From the NCBI GenBank assembly GCA_025350055.1, contig JANXYK010000017.1, positions 1 through 45,653 of the forward strand: a stretch of DNA of 45,653 nucleotides, read 5' to 3'. Below are positions 7,335-15,012 of the stretch, one piece after another (positions within the stretch are counted from its first letter, which is position 1; each line of letters begins with the position of its first letter). The position numbers were made by a program, and so were the translations under genes. Below the pieces are notes generated by a model. The model saw only the letters and a list, made by a program, of their open reading frames with translations, did not search any database and was not told the DNA's origin. The stretch comes from Gammaproteobacteria bacterium. Lineage in GTDB: Bacteria > Pseudomonadota > Gammaproteobacteria > Steroidobacterales > Steroidobacteraceae.

Positions 7335-9434
7335 ATGGACAGTCAGCGGCTGCTGCGGCCAAAAAGCATTGCGCTGATCGGTGGCAACTGGACCGATGCA
7401 GTGGCTGCCGGCAGCCGCGCGATCGGCTACGCCGGTCAGCTCTGGCGCGTGCATCCGACCAGACCTTCCACGCCCAAGACACACTACTTCCGCTCAGTGG
7501 ATGAACTCCCGGCTGCGCCTGATCAGGCATTCATCGCCGTCGCCGCGCCCGAAGCGGTCAAGGTGGCGGGCGCGCTGCAGCGGCGCGGTGCGGGTGGGTT
7601 CGTGTGCTTCGCTTCCGGGTTCTCGGAGCTGGGCACCGAGGTGGGCACGAAGCTGACCGAATCGCTGCTGGCTAATGTGCCCGACCTGCCGTTCTTCGGG
7701 CCGAACTGCTATGGCATCGTCAACTTCTTCGATCGCTGTGCGCTCTGGCCCGACCAGGTCGTAGGCGCGAGCCCCGCGCGCGGCGTGGCGCTGATCTGCC
7801 AGAGCGGCACGCTGGCGCTCACGATGATGTTCAACGACCGCTCGGTGCCGATCGGCTACATCTTCACGATGGGCAACCAGACGCGGCTCGCGATCGAAGA
7901 CCTGATCGAGCTGCTGTGCGAGGACGAGCGCGTCAGCGCGTTCGGCCTGTACGTCGAGGGCGTCAAGGATCCGGAGCGCTTTGCCCGCGCAGCTGATCTG
8001 GCCCGCAGCAGGCGCAAGCCGATTGCGCTGGTCAAGGCCGGTCGCACGCAGACCGCCGCGCGCACCGCGCACAGCCATACGGGCTCGCTGGCAGGCAGCG
8101 ACAATGTGTTCGATGCCTATTGCCGCCAGGCGGGCATCGCGCGCTGCGAAACCCTGAGCGCCTTGTGCGAGACCTTGAAGGTATTGCACAGCGGTGGACC
8201 GCTCGGTGGCCGCCGGCTGCTGGCGATGGGCGCATCGGGGGGCGACATGGCAATGACGGCCGATGTGTCACGCGACCTGCAGCTCAGCTTTCCGCCCATT
8301 GCCGCCGCGCCGCGCGCAAAGCTGCGCGACGTTCTGGGCGAGCGGGTCACGATCTCCAACCCCTTCGACTTCCATACCTACACCTGGTTTGACCCGCCGC
8401 GACAGCGCGCCGTGTTCGATACCGCGGTGTCCATGGATGTGGACGCGGTGGCTTTCGTGCTCGATTGCCCACCAGAGCAGAAGGCGGATCTCAGTTCCTT
8501 CAGCGTAGTGATCGATGAATACGTCGCCGCCGCCGCAGCGGCCTGCAAGGCTGCGTTGGCAGTCAGGCCGCGGAGCGACGACAACACCGGGCCTGCACGC
8601 GTCGCTCTGCTCGCCTCGCTCCCTGAAACGATGCCAGAGAGCATCCGCGAGCAATGTCTGGCTGCGGGCGTTGTGCCTTTGCAGGGGCTGCGCGAAGGAC
8701 TCGAAGCGCTGAACCTGTGCGGCGCCATGGGTGAGTGCTGGCGCCAGGGTAGTCGCGTCACGATGTTGCGCCCTGCTGCCGCCGCTGCTGGCAGTAAGAC
8801 TGCACGCAACCTGCTGGAGCGCGAGGCCAAACAGGCTCTGGCGGCTTTTGGCGTGCCGATCCCTGCTTCGCGGCAGGTCAGTGTCAGCTCAGCCGTGGCT
8901 ACGGCACGTGAAATCGGATTCCCGGTAGTGATGAAGGCGGCGGCCGCTACGCTGGCCCACAAGTCAGATGTCGGCGGCGTGATCCTCAATATCCGCAATG
9001 AGGTGGCGGCCGAGGCTGCGGCCGCGCAACTGGGCAAACTCGGCGATCAGGTACTGGTCGAGTCGATGGTCAGCGATGGCATCGTGGAGATCCTGGTGGG
9101 CATGCTGGTGGATGCGCAGTTCGGTCTCACCCTGGTCGTGGGTTCGGGCGGAGTGCTGACCGAGCTGGTGCGCGACAGCATCACGCTGCTGCCTTCCTTC
9201 ACGAGCGAGTCCATCTCCGCCGGCCTGCAACGGCTCGCGGCCAACAAGCTGCTGGCCGGATACCGGGGCAAACCCGCGGGCGATGTGCCGGCGCTGATTG
9301 ACGCCATCCTCGCAATAACGAACTATGCCACCGCGAACCTCGCGGTACTTTCGGAGCTGGACGTCAACCCGATCATCGTGCGTCCGGCGGGCAAAGGCGT
9401 GGTGGCGGTCGATGCACTCATCAGGTTGGGCTAA
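7335..9434 (+). CDS. ADP-forming acyl-CoA synthetase (ACD/Acs fusion type), candidate carnitine/gamma-butyrobetaine CoA ligase
   Basis: 699 residues. Domain order: CoA-binding Rossmann domain (about 1-130, SIALIGG), two succinyl-CoA-ligase-like domains (about 145-460) and a C-terminal ATP-grasp domain (about 490-699: GFPVVMKAAA, HKSDVGGV, ELDVNPI). The phosphohistidine motif SHTGSLAG is present, with His248 as the likely phosphorylated residue. Such enzymes activate a carboxylate with ATP and CoA, releasing ADP and phosphate. It starts three bases after the thioesterase stop and precedes caiD. In this context it should activate gamma-butyrobetaine, crotonobetaine or carnitine, a step done by AMP-forming ligases (CaiC, BcoA) in the studied systems. 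The same family includes the DMSP lyase DddX, so dimethylsulfoniopropionate is an alternative substrate. Family certain, substrate inferred. Confidence 0.87.
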   Translation: MDSQRLLRPKSIALIGGNWTDAVAAGSRAIGYAGQLWRVHPTRPSTPKTHYFRSVDELPAAPDQAFIAVAAPEAVKVAGALQRRGAGGFVCFASGFSELGTEVGTKLTESLLANVPDLPFFGPNCYGIVNFFDRCALWPDQVVGASPARGVALICQSGTLALTMMFNDRSVPIGYIFTMGNQTRLAIEDLIELLCEDERVSAFGLYVEGVKDPERFARAADLARSRRKPIALVKAGRTQTAARTAHSHTGSLAGSDNVFDAYCRQAGIARCETLSALCETLKVLHSGGPLGGRRLLAMGASGGDMAMTADVSRDLQLSFPPIAAAPRAKLRDVLGERVTISNPFDFHTYTWFDPPRQRAVFDTAVSMDVDAVAFVLDCPPEQKADLSSFSVVIDEYVAAAAAACKAALAVRPRSDDNTGPARVALLASLPETMPESIREQCLAAGVVPLQGLREGLEALNLCGAMGECWRQGSRVTMLRPAAAAAGSKTARNLLEREAKQALAAFGVPIPASRQVSVSSAVATAREIGFPVVMKAAAATLAHKSDVGGVILNIRNEVAAEAAAAQLGKLGDQVLVESMVSDGIVEILVGMLVDAQFGLTLVVGSGGVLTELVRDSITLLPSFTSESISAGLQRLAANKLLAGYRGKPAGDVPALIDAILAITNYATANLAVLSELDVNPIIVRPAGKGVVAVDALIRLG

Positions 9435-9446
9435 GGAGCAGTGAAC

Positions 9447-10223
9447 ATGTCCGATGGCATCAAGGTGACACGCGCTGGCGCGGTGCTGGAAGTGCGGCTC
9501 GACCGCCCCAAGGCCAATGCGATCACTCTCGCGGTTAGCCGCAAGCTCAATGACATCGTCGGAGAATTTCGCGACGACGAGAGCCTCCGCATCGCCATCA
9601 TCACCGGCACGGGCGAGCGCTTCTTCAGCGCGGGCTGGGACCTGAAAGCCGCGACTGAAGGCGAGAAATCGGATGAGGATTGGGGCCCGGGCGGGTTTGG
9701 TGGCCTGAACTATCCACGCAACCTCAACAAACCGGTGATCGCGGCGATCAACGGCATCGCCTGCGGCGGTGGCTTCGAACTGATGCTCGGTGCCGACATC
9801 ATCGTGGCTGAGGAGCACGCGACCTTCGCCTTGCCCGAGATCAACGTAGCGGTGCTCGCCGATGCCGGCACCATCAAGTTGCGGCGACGCATTCCCTACC
9901 ACGTGGCGGTCGAGTTCCTGATGACCGGTCGCTGGATGGATGCAACCGAGGCGAAGCATTGGGGCCTGGTCAACCATGTGGTACCGAAGGGCGACGCGCT
10001 GAAGAAAGCGCACGAAGTGGCGGCAAAGCTGGCGGCTGGCCCGCCACTGCTGTTCCCCGCGATCAAGCAGCTGATGCGGCACAGTGAAATGGTGGCCGAA
10101 CACGAGGCCTTCGAGCTGCACGATTCGCTCGACACGGTACAGAAAGTGCTGCGCTCCGATGACCTGAAGGAAGGCACGCGCGCCTTCACCGAGAAGCGCG
10201 CGCCACGCTGGACCGGGCGCTAG
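9447..10223 (+). CDS. caiD: Crotonobetainyl-CoA hydratase (CaiD), crotonase family
   Basis: 258 residues, close to E. coli CaiD (261). It shares CaiD-specific stretches beyond the general crotonase fold: LDRPKANAI, FFSAGWDLKAA followed by EGE, GPGGFGGL, and the C-terminal EKRAPRWTGR. The oxyanion-hole segment GIACGGGFELMLGAD and the acidic residue in ALPEINV match the catalytic Glu positions of CaiD. Reaction: reversible hydration of crotonobetainyl-CoA to L-carnitinyl-CoA in the cytoplasm. ATG 9447 is chosen over the GTG at 9441 because AAGGAG (9433-9438) sits 8 bases from the ATG and only 2 from the GTG; that ribosome site overlaps the stop of the CoA ligase. Together with the ligase, the acyl-CoA dehydrogenase (12291-13454) and a thioesterase it would turn gamma-butyrobetaine into L-carnitine. 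Confidence 0.9.
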   Translation: MSDGIKVTRAGAVLEVRLDRPKANAITLAVSRKLNDIVGEFRDDESLRIAIITGTGERFFSAGWDLKAATEGEKSDEDWGPGGFGGLNYPRNLNKPVIAAINGIACGGGFELMLGADIIVAEEHATFALPEINVAVLADAGTIKLRRRIPYHVAVEFLMTGRWMDATEAKHWGLVNHVVPKGDALKKAHEVAAKLAAGPPLLFPAIKQLMRHSEMVAEHEAFELHDSLDTVQKVLRSDDLKEGTRAFTEKRAPRWTGR

Positions 10224-10245
10224 CGCACGAGCAATCAGGCAGCCT

Positions 10246-11496
10246 GTGAACAGCAGTCTGACCAACGCCATAGTCGATCGCGCGCCGACCTCGGCGCACA
10301 AGCTGACCTTGCTGGTCGCACTCGCGCTGTTCATCACTTACGTGGATCGCGGCAATCTGGGCACCGCCCTGCCGCTGGTGGAAAAGGATCTGGGCCTCTC
10401 GCCCGAAAGGCTGGGCGTGCTGGGTTCTGCGTTCTATGTAGCCTATGCGGCCGCCATGATTCCTGCCGGTTGGTTGGCTGACCGCTACGGCGGGCGGTTG
10501 GTATTGGCGGGCGGCCTGTTCATCTGGTCGATGGCCACCATGTTCATGGGCTTCGCCGGCTCGTTCACGAGTCTGCTGATGCTACGCCTGGTGCTGGGCC
10601 TCGGCGAAAGCGCGGCTTTTCCCTGCATGTCGAAATTGCTGGCTACTGCGGTGGAGCCCGCGAAAATCGGCTTTGCCAATGGTGTCATCGCCTTCGGCTA
10701 CCTGGTCGGTCCTGCAGCCGGCACATTCGCCGGCGGACTGCTGATGGCGCAAGTCGGCTGGCGTCCGGTGTTCGTGGTATTCGGTGTGCTCTCGCTGTTT
10801 TGGTTGTGGCCGTGGAGCCGCACTGTCGTAGCTCCGGTGCATCAATCGACTGAGGCCGCCGCGGGCCCTCGCTTCATCGATATCTTGCGACAGCGAGGCC
10901 TGTGGGGTGCATCGCTCGGTCACTTCTCTTCTAACTACACGTTCTACTTCATCCTGTTCTGGCTGCCAGAGTACCTGGTCAAGGAACGCGGCATGACCAT
11001 GTCGAAGATGGCGATTGTGGCCAGCGCCGCCTATCTCGTGAATGCATTGGCGGCAGTCGCCTCGGGTTGGGCAACTGACTACTGGGTCCGCAGCGGGCGC
11101 TCGCGCAACCTGGCCTACAAGTTTGTCATGGCGCTCAACCACAGCATGGCGATCGGTTGCATGATGGGTATCGTGTTGTTGCCGGCAGGCGCCTCGATCG
11201 CCTGCCTGTTTGCGTATCAGGTAGCGATGGGATTCTCCTCACCCGGCACCTTTGCGATTGCACAGATCCTCGCCGGACCGGTGGCAGCGGGCCGCTGGGT
11301 CGGCGTGCAGAACATGTGTGGCAACATTGCTGGCATCGCGGCACCGGCAATTACCGGATTGATCATTGGTGCCACCGGGCACTATGAGCGCGCTTTCGGC
11401 CTGGCTGCACTGATCAACATTCTGGGTTTGTTGGGTTGGGTGGTGATACTCCCCAGGATCGCGCCCATTGACTGGCGCGGACGGAGTGCAGTATGA
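10246..11496 (+). CDS. MFS transporter, anion:cation symporter type
   Basis: 416 residues with about 12 hydrophobic segments. Typical MFS signatures are the helix 2-3 loop GWLADRYGGRLVLA and RLVLGLGESAAFPCMSKL in helix 4, which together point to the ACS branch (hexuronate, phthalate and similar carboxylate carriers). The start is GTG 10246, 22 bases after the caiD stop, with no strong ribosome site. Its last codons overlap the ATG of the following aldolase (ATGA at 11493-11496), so it belongs to the BKACE-caiD operon. By position it could import carnitine, gamma-butyrobetaine or another substrate of this operon; sequence alone does not settle the substrate. Confidence 0.85.
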   Translation: MNSSLTNAIVDRAPTSAHKLTLLVALALFITYVDRGNLGTALPLVEKDLGLSPERLGVLGSAFYVAYAAAMIPAGWLADRYGGRLVLAGGLFIWSMATMFMGFAGSFTSLLMLRLVLGLGESAAFPCMSKLLATAVEPAKIGFANGVIAFGYLVGPAAGTFAGGLLMAQVGWRPVFVVFGVLSLFWLWPWSRTVVAPVHQSTEAAAGPRFIDILRQRGLWGASLGHFSSNYTFYFILFWLPEYLVKERGMTMSKMAIVASAAYLVNALAAVASGWATDYWVRSGRSRNLAYKFVMALNHSMAIGCMMGIVLLPAGASIACLFAYQVAMGFSSPGTFAIAQILAGPVAAGRWVGVQNMCGNIAGIAAPAITGLIIGATGHYERAFGLAALINILGLLGWVVILPRIAPIDWRGRSAV

Positions 11497-12290
11497 GTTC
11501 CAGGAAGAAGCCTGCAACAAAACCCAGCCGGATCTCCGCCGAAGAATGGCAGCTGCGCCGCGAGCTCGCCGCCTGCTTCCGCCTGATCGCCCATTTCCGC
11601 ATGACCGACCTGATCTACACGCACGCGACGCTGCGTCTGCCGGGCGCGGAGCGCTGCTTCCTGATCAATCCCTATGGCCTGATGTTCGATGAGGTCAAGG
11701 CTTCGGATCTGCTAAAGGTACGTCCTGACGGGAGCATCGCGGATGGCAGGCCCGGACTGATCAATCTCGCCGGCTATGTGATTCACAGTGCAATCCACGC
11801 GGCGCGCGAGGATGCGCACTGCGTGGTGCATACGCACACCCGGGCCGGTTGCGCCGTGGCGGCGCAACGCCATGGGTTGTTGCCGGTCAACCAGATTTCG
11901 CTCGAGTTCTACAACAAGGTGGCCTATCACGACTACGAAGGCATCGCCTACGACCTGGACGAGCGCCAGCGCTTGGTGCAGCACGTAGGCGACAAGCCGG
12001 TGGTGATCTTGCGCAACCACGGCCTGCTGACACTGGGCAAAAGTGTGGCGCAGGCCTTCCTGCGCATGTACTACCTCGACAAGGCCTGCGAGATCCAGCT
12101 TGCGGCGCAGACCGCAGGCGCGCCACTGAGGCTGCCCTCACACGAGATCTGCGACCGCACCGAGCAGCAATATAGCGTTCCGCCACCAGCACCCAATGCG
12201 CAGCTCGTGGCGGATCCCGACGGCATGGACCTGGGCTGGCAGGCGCTGCTGCGCCTTCTTGATCGCATCGACCCGCGCTACAAGAACTGA
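11493..12290 (+). CDS. Class II aldolase/adducin family protein
   Basis: 265 residues covering one aldolase class II domain (about 18-235). Metal-binding histidines are visible in CVVHTHTRAG and in VILRNHGLLT, and the phosphate/substrate loop region THATLRLPG is present. Family members include fuculose-phosphate aldolase, decarboxylases and many uncharacterised proteins; adducin-like ones of this length often lack a known reaction. It overlaps the MFS gene by four bases and ends the operon. Its TGA is directly followed by the stop codon of the convergent acyl-CoA dehydrogenase gene. No step of known carnitine or betaine breakdown needs such an enzyme, so its role here is open. Confidence 0.82.
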   Translation: MSSRKKPATKPSRISAEEWQLRRELAACFRLIAHFRMTDLIYTHATLRLPGAERCFLINPYGLMFDEVKASDLLKVRPDGSIADGRPGLINLAGYVIHSAIHAAREDAHCVVHTHTRAGCAVAAQRHGLLPVNQISLEFYNKVAYHDYEGIAYDLDERQRLVQHVGDKPVVILRNHGLLTLGKSVAQAFLRMYYLDKACEIQLAAQTAGAPLRLPSHEICDRTEQQYSVPPPAPNAQLVADPDGMDLGWQALLRLLDRIDPRYKN

Positions 12291-13454
12291 TCAGCCGCCG
12301 AGCGGCCGCAACAGCGCTCTCGAGATGATGTGGCGCTGGATCTCGCTGGTGCCGTCCCAGATGCGCTCGATGCGCGCATCGCGCCAGATGCGCTCCAGCG
12401 GCAGATCGCTCATCAGGCCCATGCCACCATGGATCTGCAGGGCCTCGTCGGCAATCATGGCCAGTGTCTCGGTGGCTTTCAGCTTGGCGATCGCCATGTC
12501 GGAATCGGTGGCCGTGCCCTGATCCTTCTTCCAGGCGGCTTCGAGCACCAGCAATTCCGCAGCCCGAAGTTCAACGGCCATATCGGCCAGCTTGAAACCG
12601 ATGCCCTGGAACTTGCCGATCGATTGCCCGAACTGCACGCGATCGACGGCCCAGCGCTTGGCAAGTTCGAGCGCACGATCGGCGCGACCGAGACAGCAAG
12701 CGGCCACCTGCAGTCGCGTGGCCCCGAGCCAGGTGTTCGCCACTTCAAACCCCTGCCCTACCTCGCCCAGCACCGCACTCGCGGGCACGCGACAATCGTT
12801 GAACTGCAGGATGCAGTTGTTGTAACCGCGGTGCGAAACGTTGCGATAGCCCGGCAGCACCTGGAATCCCGGGTGACCCATGTCGATCAGGAACGCCGTC
12901 ATGATCTTGCGCGGCGTCTTGCCGGATGTATCGGTGCTGGTCGCCGCCAGCAGGATCACGAAGTCCGCATGGTCGGCATGGCTGATGAAGTGTTTGGTGC
13001 CATTGATCACAAAGTCGTCGCCTGCGCGCACCGCGGAAGTCTTCATGCTGCGCAGATCCGAGCCTGCGCCCGGCTCACTCAAGGCCAGGCAATCGGTGCG
13101 CTCGCCGCGCACGGCCGGCAGCAGGTAGCGCTCGCGTTGCTCACCCTTGCAGGCCATCAGGATGTTCGAAGGGCGCCCCACACCGCAGTAGTGCAGCGCA
13201 TAGTTGGCGCGCCCGAGCTCCTTCTCGTACAGCACCCAGGTGACGGTATCGAGACCACCACCGCCCACTTCGGTGGGCATGTTGGCGGCATAGAGACCGG
13301 CGGCCATGGCCTTGGCACGTATGCTGGCCAGCAATTGCGGGCGCAGCACGCCGCTGTCCTCGACTTCCTTCTCGTGCGGATAGAGCTCGTTCTCGACGAA
13401 TTCCCGCGTGGTCTTGACGATCAGCTGCTGCTCGTCGGTCAATGAGAAATCCAT
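12291..13454 (-). CDS. Acyl-CoA dehydrogenase, candidate gamma-butyrobetainyl-CoA dehydrogenase
   Basis: 387 residues, full length for the FAD acyl-CoA dehydrogenase family: N-terminal helical domain (MDFSLTDEQQ), middle domain with ALSEPGAGSDLRSM and GTKHFISH, and C-terminal domain with RVQFGQSIGKFQ and QIHGGMGLM. It is last in the operon containing carnitine dehydrogenase, 36 bases after that gene. In the gamma-butyrobetaine route an acyl-CoA dehydrogenase forms crotonobetainyl-CoA, the substrate of CaiD, which makes this the likely function. Oddity: at the position of the usual catalytic Glu (Y-E-G-T in medium-chain enzymes) it has Asp367 in RIWDGTSEIQ, and the isovaleryl-type alternative Glu position does not appear to be acidic either. 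Electrons would go to ETF, which is not encoded here. Confidence 0.88.
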   Translation of the reverse strand: MDFSLTDEQQLIVKTTREFVENELYPHEKEVEDSGVLRPQLLASIRAKAMAAGLYAANMPTEVGGGGLDTVTWVLYEKELGRANYALHYCGVGRPSNILMACKGEQRERYLLPAVRGERTDCLALSEPGAGSDLRSMKTSAVRAGDDFVINGTKHFISHADHADFVILLAATSTDTSGKTPRKIMTAFLIDMGHPGFQVLPGYRNVSHRGYNNCILQFNDCRVPASAVLGEVGQGFEVANTWLGATRLQVAACCLGRADRALELAKRWAVDRVQFGQSIGKFQGIGFKLADMAVELRAAELLVLEAAWKKDQGTATDSDMAIAKLKATETLAMIADEALQIHGGMGLMSDLPLERIWRDARIERIWDGTSEIQRHIISRALLRPLGG

Positions 13455-13490
13455 GCTGCGCTCCCGCTCAGTATCTGGTGCCGACTGCGT

Positions 13491-14978
13491 CTATTTGCTG
13501 GCTGGGCGCGGCGCGCCCACCGAGCGACCCGCTTCTGGCGGCAGCGGTTGGTCGGCCTGCTGTGCTTGCAGCTGCTCGAGCGTGCGCCGCATCGGCTCGG
13601 GCATCGCGGCGGTCTTGCCGCCGAAGGTATTCACGTGCAGGTGCATCTGCTCACCCGTGGCGGCCAGAACCTGGTCGCGAGCGCGATAGACGCTGTGCAT
13701 CACATGCAGCCGTTTCGCCTCTGCCTTCAGCACGCGGGATTCCACGCGATACATCTCGCCGGTGCGCAACTCGGCGCGATGGGTGTTGTGGGTCTCCACC
13801 GTGTAGAACATGTGGCCGGCAGCGCGATAGGCCTCATCGACGCCGAGGCGCCGGTAGAGCGCATCCATGGCGTCGCCAAACACCTGGTGGTAGCGCGAGT
13901 CGGTCATGTGACCGTTGTAGTCGATCCACTCCGGGCGCACGGAGCCCGTGAGCGCAGGCCAGGCGTTGTCTTTGGATTGCGCCGCAGCCTGAGCGCCTTG
14001 CGTGGCGTACAGCCGCGCCTCGAGCGCGCGCAGCGTGGCGCCAGCGCCGATGTTGTACTGGCGCAGCACCTGCTGGATGGCGACCAGGTAGTCGTCGCGT
14101 AGCCGTTCCAGTTCGCGGATCGAGCGACCCTCGGCCTGGGCCTGGGTGCCCGTCACCATCTTGTCGATCAATGAATCAGTGAGCTCGGGGGCTTCGAGCT
14201 TGGTCCACGGCCACTTGAGACAGGGACCGAACTGCTTGAGCATGTGGCGCATGCCCGGCTCGCCGCCCGCCAGGTGATAGATCAGGTTGGTGCCCATCGC
14301 GGCCCACCGCAGGCCGGGACCGTAGATGATCGAATCATCGAGTTCGCCCGTGGTCGCGACATCTTCGTTGACCATGTGCAGGATCTCGCGCCAGATGGCT
14401 TCCTGCAGGCGATCGGTAAGATGGCCGGGCACCTCGCGACGCACATGCAGTGCATGCATGCCAATGAAGGTGTAGAACTCGCGCGCGGCCTCGATCGCCG
14501 CGGCCGAGGTGCGCGCGCCGCCCACCAGCTCGACCAGTGGTAGCAGGTAGACCGGATTGAAGGGATGCGCCACCAGGAAGCGCTCGGGTGCCACCATGTC
14601 ACGCTGCAGATCGGTGGGCGTGAGGCCGGAAGTGCTCGAGGCGATGATCACATCGGCCGGAGCGGTACGGCTGACTTCAGCCAGCACGCGCTGCTTGAGT
14701 TCCAGCTGCTCGGGGATATTCTCCTGGATGATGTCCGCCTGGCGCGCCATCGCGGCGGCATCGGTGGTGAAGGACAGCTTGCCCTTGGCCGGGAGCGGTG
14801 CAATGGTCAGGCGCGAGAGCGCCGGCTCGGCATTTGCGACGGCATCGCGGATCCACTGTTCCATCTTCGGGTTAGAGTCGACGGCAATCACATCGATGCC
14901 AAAGTGCAGCGCACGCGCTGCCCAACCGCCACCGATCACGCCGGTGCCCAGCAAACCCAGTGTCTTCACCTTTCTCAT
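13491..14978 (-). CDS. lcdH: L-carnitine 3-dehydrogenase fused to a betainyl-CoA thioesterase domain
   Basis: 495 residues from ATG 14978, which has a GGACGG ribosome site; upstream in-frame codons to 15059 are rejected as non-conserved. Residues 1-320 are an NAD-dependent 3-hydroxyacyl-CoA-dehydrogenase-like fold: LGLLGTGVIGGGWAARAL at the nucleotide site, SSTSGL, HPFNPVYLLPLVELVGG, HVRREVPG and DVATTGELDD. These match bacterial carnitine dehydrogenases closely. Residues about 345-480 form a hot-dog thioesterase domain (RPEWIDYNGHMTDSRY, EAKRLHVMHSVY). This fusion is known from rhizobial carnitine dehydrogenases, where the second domain hydrolyses betainyl-CoA. Reactions: L-carnitine to 3-dehydrocarnitine, and betainyl-CoA to glycine betaine; the BKACE at 5946 would act between them. 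Confidence 0.93.
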   Translation of the reverse strand: MRKVKTLGLLGTGVIGGGWAARALHFGIDVIAVDSNPKMEQWIRDAVANAEPALSRLTIAPLPAKGKLSFTTDAAAMARQADIIQENIPEQLELKQRVLAEVSRTAPADVIIASSTSGLTPTDLQRDMVAPERFLVAHPFNPVYLLPLVELVGGARTSAAAIEAAREFYTFIGMHALHVRREVPGHLTDRLQEAIWREILHMVNEDVATTGELDDSIIYGPGLRWAAMGTNLIYHLAGGEPGMRHMLKQFGPCLKWPWTKLEAPELTDSLIDKMVTGTQAQAEGRSIRELERLRDDYLVAIQQVLRQYNIGAGATLRALEARLYATQGAQAAAQSKDNAWPALTGSVRPEWIDYNGHMTDSRYHQVFGDAMDALYRRLGVDEAYRAAGHMFYTVETHNTHRAELRTGEMYRVESRVLKAEAKRLHVMHSVYRARDQVLAATGEQMHLHVNTFGGKTAAMPEPMRRTLEQLQAQQADQPLPPEAGRSVGAPRPASK

Positions 14979-15012
14979 CTCGATTTCCGTCCTTCGCTGA
15001 TGGGTATGCACG

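Noticed and set aside
8964-10337. Long minus-strand open frame of 457 codons
   Set aside because: Antisense to the CoA ligase and caiD, both of which have clear family motifs; the composition is that of a shadow frame.
12330-13445. Plus-strand open frame of 371 codons
   Set aside because: Antisense mirror of the acyl-CoA dehydrogenase, with no domain signature.
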